This document shows positions 6,971-14,547 of a stretch of DNA of 36,410 nucleotides, piece after piece. Both the position numbers and the translations under genes were made by a program. Positions within the stretch are counted from its first letter, which is position 1, and every line of letters begins with the position of its first letter. Source of the stretch: Prevotella sp. UBA4330 (GTDB taxonomy: Bacteria > Bacteroidota > Bacteroidia > Bacteroidales > Bacteroidaceae); the NCBI GenBank assembly GCA_002394385.1, contig DGTS01000006.1:1-36410 (forward strand), read 5' to 3'. Under the pieces are notes generated by a model that was given only the letters and a program-made list of their open reading frames with translations, was not told the origin of the DNA and did no database searches.

Positions 6971-7161
6971 TAATAAAAAGAGGCGCAGACATTCGCCATA
7001 CGCTTCACGGTTCACCACAAACCACAACTATATACGGGAATTCTGCGCCCATATTGGGGGCAGCTCCTATAATAGTTGTTGCTCTTTCGTTCGTGGTGGT
7101 GATTGTGAAGCTATAGAGCAATATGTCCTTGCACTCTTTGCGGAATGCGTCTGCAAAATTA
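6971..7161 (-). ncRNA. Structured noncoding RNA candidate with own promoter and terminator
   Basis: A -7 box (TAATTTTG on minus, 7154-7161) points left into a stretch without coding sequence. The transcript can form a long stem from GGCGCAGAATTC (7049 to 7038) and GAATgTCTGCGCC (6994 to 6982), 12 pairs with one bulge, followed by U-rich sequence (complement of 6971-6981): a typical intrinsic terminator. A second 8-bp pairing, ACAACTAT (7079 to 7072) with ATAGTTGT (7031 to 7024), interleaves with the first, giving a pseudoknot or mutually exclusive switch. It lies between the relaxase gene and the secreted-protein gene and could be a free sRNA or a regulatory leader. No known RNA class is recognised. 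Confidence 0.6.
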
Positions 7162-7293
7162 CACAAAAAGTTTTATATTTGAGTAAATAAAGCGCAAAAA
7201 TCGTATAAAAGTGATTGTTTTGTTCACTTTTTCGCTTTCATTTTGCTCAGAATGAGAGTTCATTGTGTAAATATGCAACTGTAGGTTGAAGTG

Positions 7294-8628
7294 TTATCGT
7301 GACCTTCCTTTGCGTTCTTCTTCATTCATATCGTCAATGTCATCGTAGTTCTTTCGTCTATTAGGGGTGTTGTCACCATTAGATGACGGAATATAAGTGG
7401 AACTAGAGTAGAGTTTCATGTAACTAAAGATGGTCTTCTCTATGAGGGAAACAGTGGCAGAGCGTTTGTCGGGGCTTGAAAACTCTCTACGGATATAGGC
7501 TTCGATGCGTGGCTTGTGGTATTTTGCTATAACCTCTTCTTTCGTCAAACTACCGTTCTTGAAAGCCACAAAGTCTTCGTTGCTCATTTTCTCTTTATAT
7601 TCCTTGGAGCCACCTATAAACTTCATCGTGATGTGGCACTGCCCCTGTTTGTCTTTATATGCATGTGTGGCTTCTACGTCGATGAAAGAGGGTAGGACAT
7701 AACGTTCTGGATATGCCTTGCGCTTCAAATCGATATTCTCCTTACGTAAGTCGTCTATTTCCTTATGAGCCTTCTCGTTGAGGGCTGCACTCTGTTCATT
7801 GTTGTTACGCAATAGCTTGTTTTCATCCCTTAAAGCCGAAATGACTTTTTGATCCTGTTCGTGTAGTTGCTTCCGTCGCTCTATATCCGCCTGAAGTTGC
7901 AAGACTTTTTCAGTCATTTGTTCCACTTGTTGCTGAAGTTCGATGTTCAATGGGTCTGCCTTTAGATCCTCTACGAGTTGGTCGATTTTCTTGTAGAGTG
8001 CATTCTTAGCATCCTTGGAGAGGAAAGACTTGCGGACAAGCGACCTAAGGGAAGAGATATTTTCAAGAGCTTTTTTCTCCTTGTACTGTATGGCATTGAG
8101 GTGTTTTACGTTAGAACTGCTGCCACGTTCCATCTTGAGACATTCAGCCGCGACGGTCTGCATTCTTGAGGTATCCGGACGTCCCAGACGTAGTGAAGTG
8201 CCGTCATCGTGTGTCCAATCTGCCACAAAATGAGCATGCAGGTTCAACTTCGAAGGGTCAGGATTGGTTTTGTTGAAACCTTCATCCCTATGGATATGAA
8301 TCTGAATACACTTGATGCCAAACTCTTTTTCAAGTTGCTTTGCCAACAGTTGCAGGTCAGCCATCGTAGTATCAGGCTTGATGACGACAGCTGCCTCACG
8401 GATAGGAGCTGCTTTTGCCTGCATTTTCTGTGCAACGGTGGCCTGATAGCGTTCTGCGATTTCTTTGCGAATATCTGATAAGGTCTTTCCTGCGTATCGA
8501 GGATCAACCCAGTGTTCGTTGTTTGGTGTAAGTTCCTTGATGACATAGTCAAGTTCCTTCATACGCCAATTGTGAATCTCACACCCTGGCTTAACAGGGT
8601 CGAAATGTATGCATGTCTTGTTTGCCAT
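7294..8628 (-). CDS. MobV (Pre/Mob)-type relaxase
   Basis: The 444-residue mobilization protein would nick one strand at oriT and pilot it during transfer by a helper conjugation system. The N-terminal domain carries the MobV motif: HIHRDEG at 111-117 followed by NLHAHFV at 129-135, the metal-binding histidine/acidic cluster of the Pre/Mob family. Residues about 215-320 form a long coiled coil (repeated LQADIERRKQ and ALRDENKLL-type heptads). The end is Ser/Asn rich and basic. Length agrees with Bacteroidales mobilizable elements. No coupling protein or mating-pore genes are present, so the island is mobilizable rather than self-transmissible. Its upstream region holds the oriT candidate. Confidence 0.88.
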   Translation of the reverse strand: MANKTCIHFDPVKPGCEIHNWRMKELDYVIKELTPNNEHWVDPRYAGKTLSDIRKEIAERYQATVAQKMQAKAAPIREAAVVIKPDTTMADLQLLAKQLEKEFGIKCIQIHIHRDEGFNKTNPDPSKLNLHAHFVADWTHDDGTSLRLGRPDTSRMQTVAAECLKMERGSSSNVKHLNAIQYKEKKALENISSLRSLVRKSFLSKDAKNALYKKIDQLVEDLKADPLNIELQQQVEQMTEKVLQLQADIERRKQLHEQDQKVISALRDENKLLRNNNEQSAALNEKAHKEIDDLRKENIDLKRKAYPERYVLPSFIDVEATHAYKDKQGQCHITMKFIGGSKEYKEKMSNEDFVAFKNGSLTKEEVIAKYHKPRIEAYIRREFSSPDKRSATVSLIEKTIFSYMKLYSSSTYIPSSNGDNTPNRRKNYDDIDDMNEEERKGRSR

Positions 8629-8669
8629 ATTGTTTTTCTTGCTTTAGTGATTGATGTTTCAAAAGATGG

Positions 8670-8896
8670 GGTCAAGGGGTGAAGCCCTTGTGGAAAGGTT
8701 CTTAGGGAATGCTTCCCTGAGCCCATGTGCACTCTTTAGGGTGCTAGTGGGCTACCACCCTTCTAAGGAAGAGTGGCAGAGGACTCCTGCGGAGGGCTTC
8801 TGTCATCCGTATTTGTCGACAATGTTGCGAGGTTGCGGTCATTTCTTCTGTATCTCATTGATAATCAATTTGTAAGTTAGAAAACCTGCGCAACCT
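8670..8896. other. Hairpin-rich intergenic region, oriT candidate
   Basis: Between the DUF3987 gene and the relaxase gene lie four consecutive hairpins: CAAGGG/CCCTTG (8673-8690); a 9-bp stem around AGGGAA/TTCCCT (8701-8721); a two-part stem GCCCA/TGGGC enclosing GCAC/GTGC (8721-8752); and CAGAGG/CTTCTG enclosing CTCC/GGAG (8777-8802). A further 8-bp pair AGGTTGCG/CGCAACCT spans 8830-8896. MobV elements normally carry oriT as inverted repeats just upstream of mob, which fits. No nick sequence is recognised, and a structured leader RNA is an alternative. Confidence 0.5.
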
Positions 8897-8897
8897 G

Positions 8898-10100
8898 TCA
8901 ACTTGGGTCTTTCTTGTTGACCGCCTTGCTCACATATTGGCGAGAACAGCCCAGTGCATCAGCCAGTTTCTGTAGATTCACCTCACCGCCATAGGTGTTA
9001 TAGATAATCTTCAGGCTTTGTTCCTTTGTGTAGCCCTGATACATTCCACCGCTAATCTCCTGATAGACCTTCTCGGCAGCACTCTCGAAATAGAGCATAC
9101 ACTGAACCGAGTGAATCATTTCATCACCAGAGATAATATCTTTCTGATAGTAATCAAAAGTTTTCTCCCATAACAGATGGGTGACGATAGTCCAACGGAG
9201 AATGATAATCTGCAACTTGCTATAGACATACTGCATGTAGTCATCGGCTGTGGATTTCTTGTCTTGCAACATGTTGTAGTAAGTGCAATAGAAATCTTTA
9301 GCCTCAGGGGAAAGGGTTAGTTCCGTTGGCTGTACCTTCAACAGTTCCCTTACGAAATCAGTCCAGTAAGGCATAATGCTTTCAGAGAGTTGTTTGTCTG
9401 AATAGTACGTGACGGGAACCTTATTGGGATAAACAAATAGAATACGCTGATTAAAGCCGCTGACCATCAGTTGTGGATTGCCGAATGTTGACTTCAACAG
9501 CCCAGGTTGGATGCCACCGAGAATATCCAGGAATGGCTCTCTGATGAAAACTGGGTCTTCGGTTTTACGGTCGATGCAGAAACTGGTACTATCCCAGATA
9601 GAGAGCATGTTGCTGATGATGCCACTACGGTTATAGCGGTCAAAGTCGTCTATCATCCCTTTGATTTCATCACGGTATATCATCTGTGGCATAAAGGATA
9701 GTGCTTTGTAGATAGCCTCAGGGGTGGTGTCAGTGAGTGACAGCTTCTTACAGATGGGTTTCGGTTTGTTGTTTCCATCGCCCCTGTCATTATTTCGTAG
9801 TTCTTCATAATATGCCATCACAGCTTCTTCGTTCAGCTCATTGATAGGCTTATATAACATCTTCACAGGGGCACTCTTGTTACTGCCGCTGGGAGCTACA
9901 TGACATATCCACATAGAGGGATAGTTGGTGTATTTGCCGTCAAACAGTTTGATGGACTTGTTGACGGCAATACTCACAATGGCATAGATGGTTGTGATGA
10001 CGATGTCTGCATCACACTGATAAACATCAACAAAGTTCTTGATGATGTCTTGAATCTCCACCTGTAAACACTCAAAGGGTAAACACTGCTGGTTAATCAT
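8898..10100 (-). CDS. DUF3987-type P-loop ATPase/helicase-like protein of the island
   Basis: The 400-residue protein resembles the DUF3987 (VirE/primase-helicase associated) proteins common on Bacteroidales mobilizable elements. A Walker A-like segment APSGSNKSAPV (about 69-79) and a Walker B-like strand MIYRDEIKGMIDDF (about 139-152) are visible. FLDILGGIQPGLL is a typical DUF3987 segment. The C-terminus (about 375-397) is a helix-turn-helix: NLQKLADALGCSRQYVSKAV. The likely role is in replication or processing of the excised element. It starts 11 bp after the small HTH gene and is probably in its operon. Enzymatic activity is inferred from family context. Confidence 0.75.
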   Translation of the reverse strand: MINQQCLPFECLQVEIQDIIKNFVDVYQCDADIVITTIYAIVSIAVNKSIKLFDGKYTNYPSMWICHVAPSGSNKSAPVKMLYKPINELNEEAVMAYYEELRNNDRGDGNNKPKPICKKLSLTDTTPEAIYKALSFMPQMIYRDEIKGMIDDFDRYNRSGIISNMLSIWDSTSFCIDRKTEDPVFIREPFLDILGGIQPGLLKSTFGNPQLMVSGFNQRILFVYPNKVPVTYYSDKQLSESIMPYWTDFVRELLKVQPTELTLSPEAKDFYCTYYNMLQDKKSTADDYMQYVYSKLQIIILRWTIVTHLLWEKTFDYYQKDIISGDEMIHSVQCMLYFESAAEKVYQEISGGMYQGYTKEQSLKIIYNTYGGEVNLQKLADALGCSRQYVSKAVNKKDPS

Positions 10101-10111
10101 AATACAGACGA

Positions 10112-10468
10112 TTAGGGGTTATTACTGGGCAGATGATGAACTCGCTGCCGAATCTCTTTCAGCATCTCCTCGGAATTGATGCCATAGCAATCTTGTTTCC
10201 CTCCCTCAATCCATTTGTAGAGTTCATCCTCGTAGAAGTAGAGCTTGTTTCCTCTTTTGTAGTGGGGGATGATACCTTTACGGGCATTGGCATAGATGGT
10301 GGGCTTTGCCTTACGAGTGATACGCATGGCTCCTTGAATGTCGGTGAGGACATGGCGGTTAGATACTGATGATTGCTCAATAGGAGTAGTCATTTTAGAC
10401 AACTCATAAACGAGTTGTGTAAGCTGATCGACTTTCTCTGTCAGATTCTGAATTTGTTGTTCTAACAT
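10112..10468 (-). CDS. Small HTH protein (DUF3853/excisionase-like)
   Basis: The start is taken at the ATG at 10466-10468 (118 residues), because the sequence upstream holds the promoter region. Residues 1-25 are coiled (MLEQQIQNLTEKVDQLTQLV). The second half is a winged helix of the excisionase/HTH_17 type: LTDIQGAMRITRKAKPTIYA, then NARKGIIPHYKRGNKLYFY and ELYKWIEGGK. Proteins of this size precede DUF3987 genes in many Bacteroidales elements; they may act as excision factor or repressor. The upstream region shares a 39-40-bp element with the integrase gene. The downstream gene follows after 11 bp. Confidence 0.75.
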   Translation of the reverse strand: MLEQQIQNLTEKVDQLTQLVYELSKMTTPIEQSSVSNRHVLTDIQGAMRITRKAKPTIYANARKGIIPHYKRGNKLYFYEDELYKWIEGGKQDCYGINSEEMLKEIRQRVHHLPSNNP

Positions 10469-10501
10469 GATATAACCTGTCCCTTTAGTGGAACATCGCT
10501 G

Positions 10502-10562
10502 CAAAGGAACAGGGTTTATCAACGGTATATCCAAATACCGCTATAAACTAGAATAAACTGGG
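10502..10562 (-). promoter_or_regulatory. Promoter region with shared upstream element, HTH-DUF3987 operon
   Basis: A weak -7 box (TTCCTTTG on minus, 10502-10509) is followed 14 bp away by the element at 10523-10561. This contains the imperfect palindrome GGTAT-ATCCAA-ATACC and two ATAAACT repeats. Nearly the same element occurs at 12814-12853 before the integrase gene at the same distance from its -7 box, so one regulator probably controls both. Confidence 0.65.
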
Positions 10563-10593
10563 AATAAACTATACTGTTGAGCTTATTCCCAGT
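10557..10593 (-). terminator. Terminator-like hairpin after the membrane-protein gene
   Basis: ACTGGGAATAA (10557-10567) pairs perfectly with TTATTCCCAGT (10583-10593) around a 15-nt loop, 10 bp after the stop of the membrane-protein gene. It abuts the shared regulatory element, so it could also serve as a binding site. Confidence 0.55.
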
Positions 10594-10602
10594 GATTGTT
10601 GG

Positions 10603-11457
10603 TTATATTTGCTTGATAATTTCTTCTGTAATATGACCGCTGAATTTCTTCGATATACTGCGGTTGTCACCCCAACATACTTTAGGGATTGGAATAGATG
10701 GATTTTTTGACTCGCTTGAAGTCAACTTTGTTGTAACGGTACTGAATTCTACGTCTCTCAACTGGTAGGGGAATACTTCTTTTATGAAAGTCGCTCCGAA
10801 GACATTAGACTTTTTGAGGAAGAACTTCACAACAAAGCCAATGTGGTATATGTCTTCCGTTTTAAGAGAACTGAATTTTGATGTAGCCTTAACCTCAAAG
10901 GGAAGACACGTCTTATGTCCATCCACAATAAGATCCAATGCCCGATTATCAATAGCCAGGTAAATATCCTCCAATACTATCTGGGCATCCTCAACGGGCA
11001 GATACTTCCTTACGTATTTCTCCACGTAAGTATAGTAGAACTTCTTATACATCATAGTCTCTTTTTGGTTGGCTTTACTAATCGTATCAGGAACAGAAGG
11101 GGAAAGAATTGTTGGAGTTTCTTCCACCTTATTATATATATTAGGCTCCGCTGTATGATGTTCTTCTGAAGGCTTGCTTTCTTCTACGGAAGTAGTTGGT
11201 TGTGGGAGAAGAAGTATTTGTTTGGTTGGCTTTTTCTTTCCCTTTAGCCTTTTCAAGCTGTCTGGCATAACGTATAGGGCGAAGTACAACATTGCGGAAA
11301 CACAGCCAGTTCCCGTCACATAGTAAAGGAAACTTGGGAAAAACAACATGTCTTTATACTGAACCCAGTACACCAATGGTAACGTCATTGCTAAAGCTGG
11401 CCCTATTATAATAGTGCTTACAAACAGTGTCTTGTGAAAATACTCGTCGATATTCAT
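10603..11457 (-). CDS. Hypothetical two-TM membrane protein of the island
   Basis: The 284-residue protein has two transmembrane helices near the N-terminus (about 13-32, VSTIIIGPALAMTLPLVYWV; about 42-63, FLYYVTGTGCVSAMLYFALY). A basic stretch (KRLKGKKKPTKQ) and a low-complexity linker follow. The cytoplasmic domain (about 120-284) contains LDLIVDGHKTCLPFEVKATS. The pattern D...EVK with a following charged strand could be a nuclease-like core, but this is weak. The family is not recognised. An almost perfect inverted repeat surrounds its promoter (11460-11512), so it is probably tightly regulated. It lies between integrase and replication genes, a place often used for maintenance or exclusion functions. 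Confidence 0.6.
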   Translation of the reverse strand: MNIDEYFHKTLFVSTIIIGPALAMTLPLVYWVQYKDMLFFPSFLYYVTGTGCVSAMLYFALYVMPDSLKRLKGKKKPTKQILLLPQPTTSVEESKPSEEHHTAEPNIYNKVEETPTILSPSVPDTISKANQKETMMYKKFYYTYVEKYVRKYLPVEDAQIVLEDIYLAIDNRALDLIVDGHKTCLPFEVKATSKFSSLKTEDIYHIGFVVKFFLKKSNVFGATFIKEVFPYQLRDVEFSTVTTKLTSSESKNPSIPIPKVCWGDNRSISKKFSGHITEEIIKQI

Positions 11458-11459
11458 AT

Positions 11460-11512
11460 CTCGTTATCCTAAAAAGTTGACTGCAAAGGTACTGCTTTTT
11501 AGTGATAACGAG
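11460..11512 (-). promoter_or_regulatory. Promoter inside an 17/18-bp inverted repeat
   Basis: The arms CTCGTTATCcTAAAAAG (11460-11476) and its complement (11495-11512) differ by one inserted base. They enclose a -7 box TACCTTTG on minus (11484-11491) just upstream of the membrane-protein gene. A dimeric repressor binding across the promoter, or a hairpin at the transcript start, would explain it. Confidence 0.65.
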
Positions 11513-11550
11513 TAATGATTTGTGCTAAAAATATACTTTTCATTCACAAA

Positions 11551-11607
11551 ATCAAGTATTATCCTTCGTCTCATAATTACTTGAGACAAAGGATGATAGG
11601 ACTTGAT
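11551..11607 (-). terminator. Long hairpin downstream of the integrase gene
   Basis: Arms beginning ATCAAGT (11551-11557) and ending ACTTGAT (11601-11607) include GTCTCA/TGAGAC and ATCCTT/AAGGAT, about 20 pairs with small bulges around an 8-nt loop. It lies 23 bp after the integrase stop on the minus strand and is probably its terminator. Confidence 0.6.
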
Positions 11608-11630
11608 AGTTAATGATTTCGTATGCCCTG

Positions 11631-12743
11631 CTATTTCAGAGAAATGAGTTCAGAAGCCTTGCGCTTGTTTGCATCGTTTAAGTCTGCATATATCTGTGTC
11701 GTGGACACATTCTTATGACCGAGCATCTTCGAAACAGTATAGATGGGGGTACCCATGCTTACTTCAAGGGATGCAAAAGTTCGACGGAGACAGTGGAAAG
11801 TGATGTGCTTGTCGATGCCTGCGGCTTTTATCCATTCCTTCAGGTTGTAGCTGACAATACTGTAGCTTAGTCCTTTGAACACCGTTCCTGTACTACGTTC
11901 ACCACAGAGTTCGTATGCTTCATCGCTAATTGGAAGAGTATCTTCGGTACCAGTTTTCTTGATGCGATATTGGATAACATAGCCTCCATCGTTGCCAATG
12001 CGAAGATTCTCCCATTTCAGTCTTAGTACGTCGCTGATACGTAAGCCTGTCAAACCCGCAAACAGTGTAGCCTGTTTTACTGCAGGAATCCTGCATGGTG
12101 TCTTATTCAATTTCTTCAACTCACCAAGAGTAAGCGATTCCTTATGGGTATCAAGAGTGTCAATCTTGTCAAGATACTCACTGATATTCTCGTTCAGCCA
12201 CTTCTCCCTGTAGGCATAATACAATAGTTCTCTGAAGGTAGAATAGTAGCTGGCAGCGGAATTCTGACTAAGCATCTGTTTGGTGTGCTTCAGTTGATGG
12301 GCATTGAGAAGATACTCACGGAAACCACGACATAGTTCAATCGTGACCTCGCCAAAGGTGCATTTGCCGTTGACGTACTTTGAAAAATGCTTGTACACAA
12401 TGCCCCATCTGTCATGTTTTACTCTACATTTCTCCTTGAAGTAGGTGAGGAAGTCAGCCTTTTGCTTTGTCTTGTCGAGGAATCCGAACTGCTCATTGAT
12501 GAGCGACTGCACACGAATGCATCGAATACCTTCTGCCTTCATGCGCATGTCCTTATTAAACTCCATCTCCATCTGGTTCTTTGGGCTGGCATAGATGTAA
12601 ATACCCAGATACTCGCGTCGAGACGGCTTCATGGTTTTGGGGTTACGGATTGCAGGATAGTAATCCAGATAGAGTGAAATCATTCCGTTTTTGAGCTTAG
12701 CCTGGCGAACGGTTACCTTGGTGCAAATGTTACTTGTGTTCAT
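11631..12743 (-). CDS. Tyrosine recombinase (island integrase)
   Basis: The 370-residue site-specific recombinase has the Bacteroidetes layout: an N-terminal arm-binding domain (about 8-60), a SAM-like core-binding domain (about 95-195) and a catalytic domain (about 205-360). Catalytic residues are visible: R235 in LTGLRISD, K262/K263 in the beta-hairpin, H317 and R320 in HCLRRTF, H343 in MLGHKN and the nucleophile Y352 in TTQIYADL. It would join the excised circle to the mnmE 3' end and, with helper factors, excise it. It lies about 1.9 kb from the mnmE-side att, with only the seven-HTH gene between. Its promoter carries the element shared with the HTH-DUF3987 operon. Confidence 0.95.
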   Translation of the reverse strand: MNTSNICTKVTVRQAKLKNGMISLYLDYYPAIRNPKTMKPSRREYLGIYIYASPKNQMEMEFNKDMRMKAEGIRCIRVQSLINEQFGFLDKTKQKADFLTYFKEKCRVKHDRWGIVYKHFSKYVNGKCTFGEVTIELCRGFREYLLNAHQLKHTKQMLSQNSAASYYSTFRELLYYAYREKWLNENISEYLDKIDTLDTHKESLTLGELKKLNKTPCRIPAVKQATLFAGLTGLRISDVLRLKWENLRIGNDGGYVIQYRIKKTGTEDTLPISDEAYELCGERSTGTVFKGLSYSIVSYNLKEWIKAAGIDKHITFHCLRRTFASLEVSMGTPIYTVSKMLGHKNVSTTQIYADLNDANKRKASELISLK

Positions 12744-12792
12744 AATACTTTAATTTTTAATGCGTTATACTTCTGTTTTGAAAATCTGGCTG

Positions 12793-12853
12793 CAAAATTA
12801 GGGAGTGTATCGTCAGTATATCTTTATACCGCCATAAACTTACAATAAACTGG
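12793..12853 (-). promoter_or_regulatory. Integrase promoter with shared upstream element
   Basis: The -7 box TAATTTTG (minus, 12793-12800) lies 49 bp before the integrase ATG. From 12814 to 12853 follows the element matching 10523-10561, with a GTATA/TATAC palindrome, CCATAAACT and AATAAACTGG. It reaches almost to the stop of the seven-HTH gene. Confidence 0.7.
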
Positions 12854-12856
12854 ATT

Positions 12857-14365
12857 TTAGGATGGATCTGTTGGCAACTCATCACATTTAGCCGGTACAA
12901 TACCTTGCTTCCGCTCCTCGATGATACGGTTGAAATCATGTAAACTGAGTTTGATGAACTTGCCACACCTCTTCTTTGGCACATGATAGAAGCGGATAAC
13001 CTCTCTTACCTGATGGACTGTCATCTGATACATGTTCATCAGTTCCTCAACGGTCTTGAAATCATCCTCAGGTTGAAGGATGTTCTTCTCCTTGTCAACA
13101 TGCAGTTTGGAGTAGTAGGGCTTTGTTCCGACATACTTTCGAGGGATATGATGCTTGCAGACGAAGGTTGTGACTTGCTTGTAAGTCATGTTGTATTTCG
13201 ATTGGATTTCTTCGCTGGAGTACCATTCTGTCAGTTCTGGGGTAGGATTGTCCTTGATGAAATAGTTGTCGATGCCAGCTTTGGGGAAGCATTTCTTATC
13301 CCCAATAGTAAAGACATCTATGTTCAGCGCTTTGGCAATACGGTAGATGGTCGTTTCCTTGACCTTGTACTTCTCAATAATTTCATCAATGGTGTAGAAA
13401 GGATTGGGTTCTTGTGGCTTGGGTGCTTCAGAGAGATGGCTTGCCTGGTATCGTTTTACGAATGCATCCCAGTCAGTCCGCAGTATGAGCAACAGTCCGT
13501 TGACTCTCTTTACTTTCAGTTTCTCGTTCTTGACATAGTAACGAACTTGGGATGTTGAGAAACTGCTGTTTTTGACAATGTCCTGAACGGTGTAGTAGAT
13601 GTCATCTGGTATTTTGGCAAGTCGTTTGAGGTTGTCAATATGGCTCTTAGAGAAGTAAGTGACGTTCTGAAACTGGATGCGTGGCACATTATGGCGAAGA
13701 GCATACTTGTTTAGAGCTGCACGCTTCATCCCATAAATGTCCTCTATCTGCTTGGCATTATACCAGTCTTTCAGGTCGTACTGCACGAGCAGTTCAGCGA
13801 AATGCACGTCAACGTCTTTCTTTTTCCAGAAAGTTCTTCTACCTTCAATGATTTGGGGAATACCGAACAGTTCGCATCTGCGGAATACCGTTCGCTTACT
13901 GATTTTGAATTTCTCCATCATCTCTTTAAGGGAATAATAGTCATTATGAGTTTTCTTTCCCTTTTGGATGCTGCCTCGCTTCTTATAGGATGGGGCATCA
14001 TCGAAGAGTTTTTCAATGTCGCTCCTTCTGATGATGGTCTTTCCTCGAAACTGCTTTGCCTTCAGTTCTTGCAGCCCAAGATAATTGTAGATAGTACTTC
14101 GGCAAACGCCAAGAAGCTTTGCTGCCTCTAAGGGAGACAGAAACTGTTTGTCTTTCAGCGTGTCATTGAAGTGCTTCTTCTCATCAACTCTTCTTGATAA
14201 GGTGCTCAAATCGATAGTGCTGTCGGGAGGTGTGCACTTTCCTGATTGCACATTCCTCTTGTACCTATAGGCCTGATTGCAACATTTACTGCTGCAAAAC
14301 CTTGCTGTGACCATCTGGCCAATGAAGGTTTTATGACACCATTCGCATTTCTTAACTATTTCCAT
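12857..14365 (-). CDS. Zinc-finger protein with seven tandem helix-turn-helix domains
   Basis: The start is taken at the ATG at 14363-14365 (502 residues); an in-frame ATG 17 codons upstream falls in the repeat-adjacent region. Residues 7-28 form a Cys4 finger (C7-x2-C10-x13-C24-x3-C28). Then come seven similar winged-HTH units of about 50 residues, at about 75-121, 142-190, 201-249, 256-306, 322-370, 380-428 and 435-483. Each has the pattern (Y/F)x(T/S/N)xxEhxxxY-x-h-x-x-x-x-h followed by a basic or aromatic wing and D-h terminal helix. Unit 1 (SPLEAAKLLGVCRSTIYNYL) is closest to HTH_17/excisionase domains. The gene lies between att and integrase, with a 10-bp repeat array just upstream. A role in recombination architecture, replication or repression is inferred. 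Confidence 0.8.
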   Translation of the reverse strand: MEIVKKCEWCHKTFIGQMVTARFCSSKCCNQAYRYKRNVQSGKCTPPDSTIDLSTLSRRVDEKKHFNDTLKDKQFLSPLEAAKLLGVCRSTIYNYLGLQELKAKQFRGKTIIRRSDIEKLFDDAPSYKKRGSIQKGKKTHNDYYSLKEMMEKFKISKRTVFRRCELFGIPQIIEGRRTFWKKKDVDVHFAELLVQYDLKDWYNAKQIEDIYGMKRAALNKYALRHNVPRIQFQNVTYFSKSHIDNLKRLAKIPDDIYYTVQDIVKNSSFSTSQVRYYVKNEKLKVKRVNGLLLILRTDWDAFVKRYQASHLSEAPKPQEPNPFYTIDEIIEKYKVKETTIYRIAKALNIDVFTIGDKKCFPKAGIDNYFIKDNPTPELTEWYSSEEIQSKYNMTYKQVTTFVCKHHIPRKYVGTKPYYSKLHVDKEKNILQPEDDFKTVEELMNMYQMTVHQVREVIRFYHVPKKRCGKFIKLSLHDFNRIIEERKQGIVPAKCDELPTDPS

Positions 14366-14398
14366 ATGTCCTATTTTGTATGTTATTATTCCTGTTTT

Positions 14399-14530
14399 CT
14401 GTCCAACTCTGTCCAAGTCTGTCTAAATGTGTCCAAATGTGTCCAATGTGTGCCACGCGAGGACATCGTTTAGCAATCCAATGGTGTCCAACGTGTGCCA
14501 GTCGGAGACATTGAGTGAGCATGTGCCAAC
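14399..14530. repeat. 10-bp direct-repeat (iteron-like) array
   Basis: The core GTCCA or a close variant recurs with an exact 10-bp period at 14401, 14411, 14421 (GTCTA), 14431 and 14441, with TGCCA at 14451. A second cluster has GTCCA at 14486 and TGCCA at 14496, and another TGCCA lies at 14524. The consensus unit is about (C/G)TGTCCAA(A/G)T. The array is between the seven-HTH gene and the mnmE-side att. One repeat per helical turn suits cooperative binding of a repetitive DNA-binding protein. Confidence 0.85.
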
Positions 14531-14547
14531 GTTGGGATTTTCCCAAA

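Noticed and set aside
8651..8875. 74-codon open frame over the oriT candidate
   Set aside because: The region is dominated by hairpins and the translated product has no protein-like pattern.
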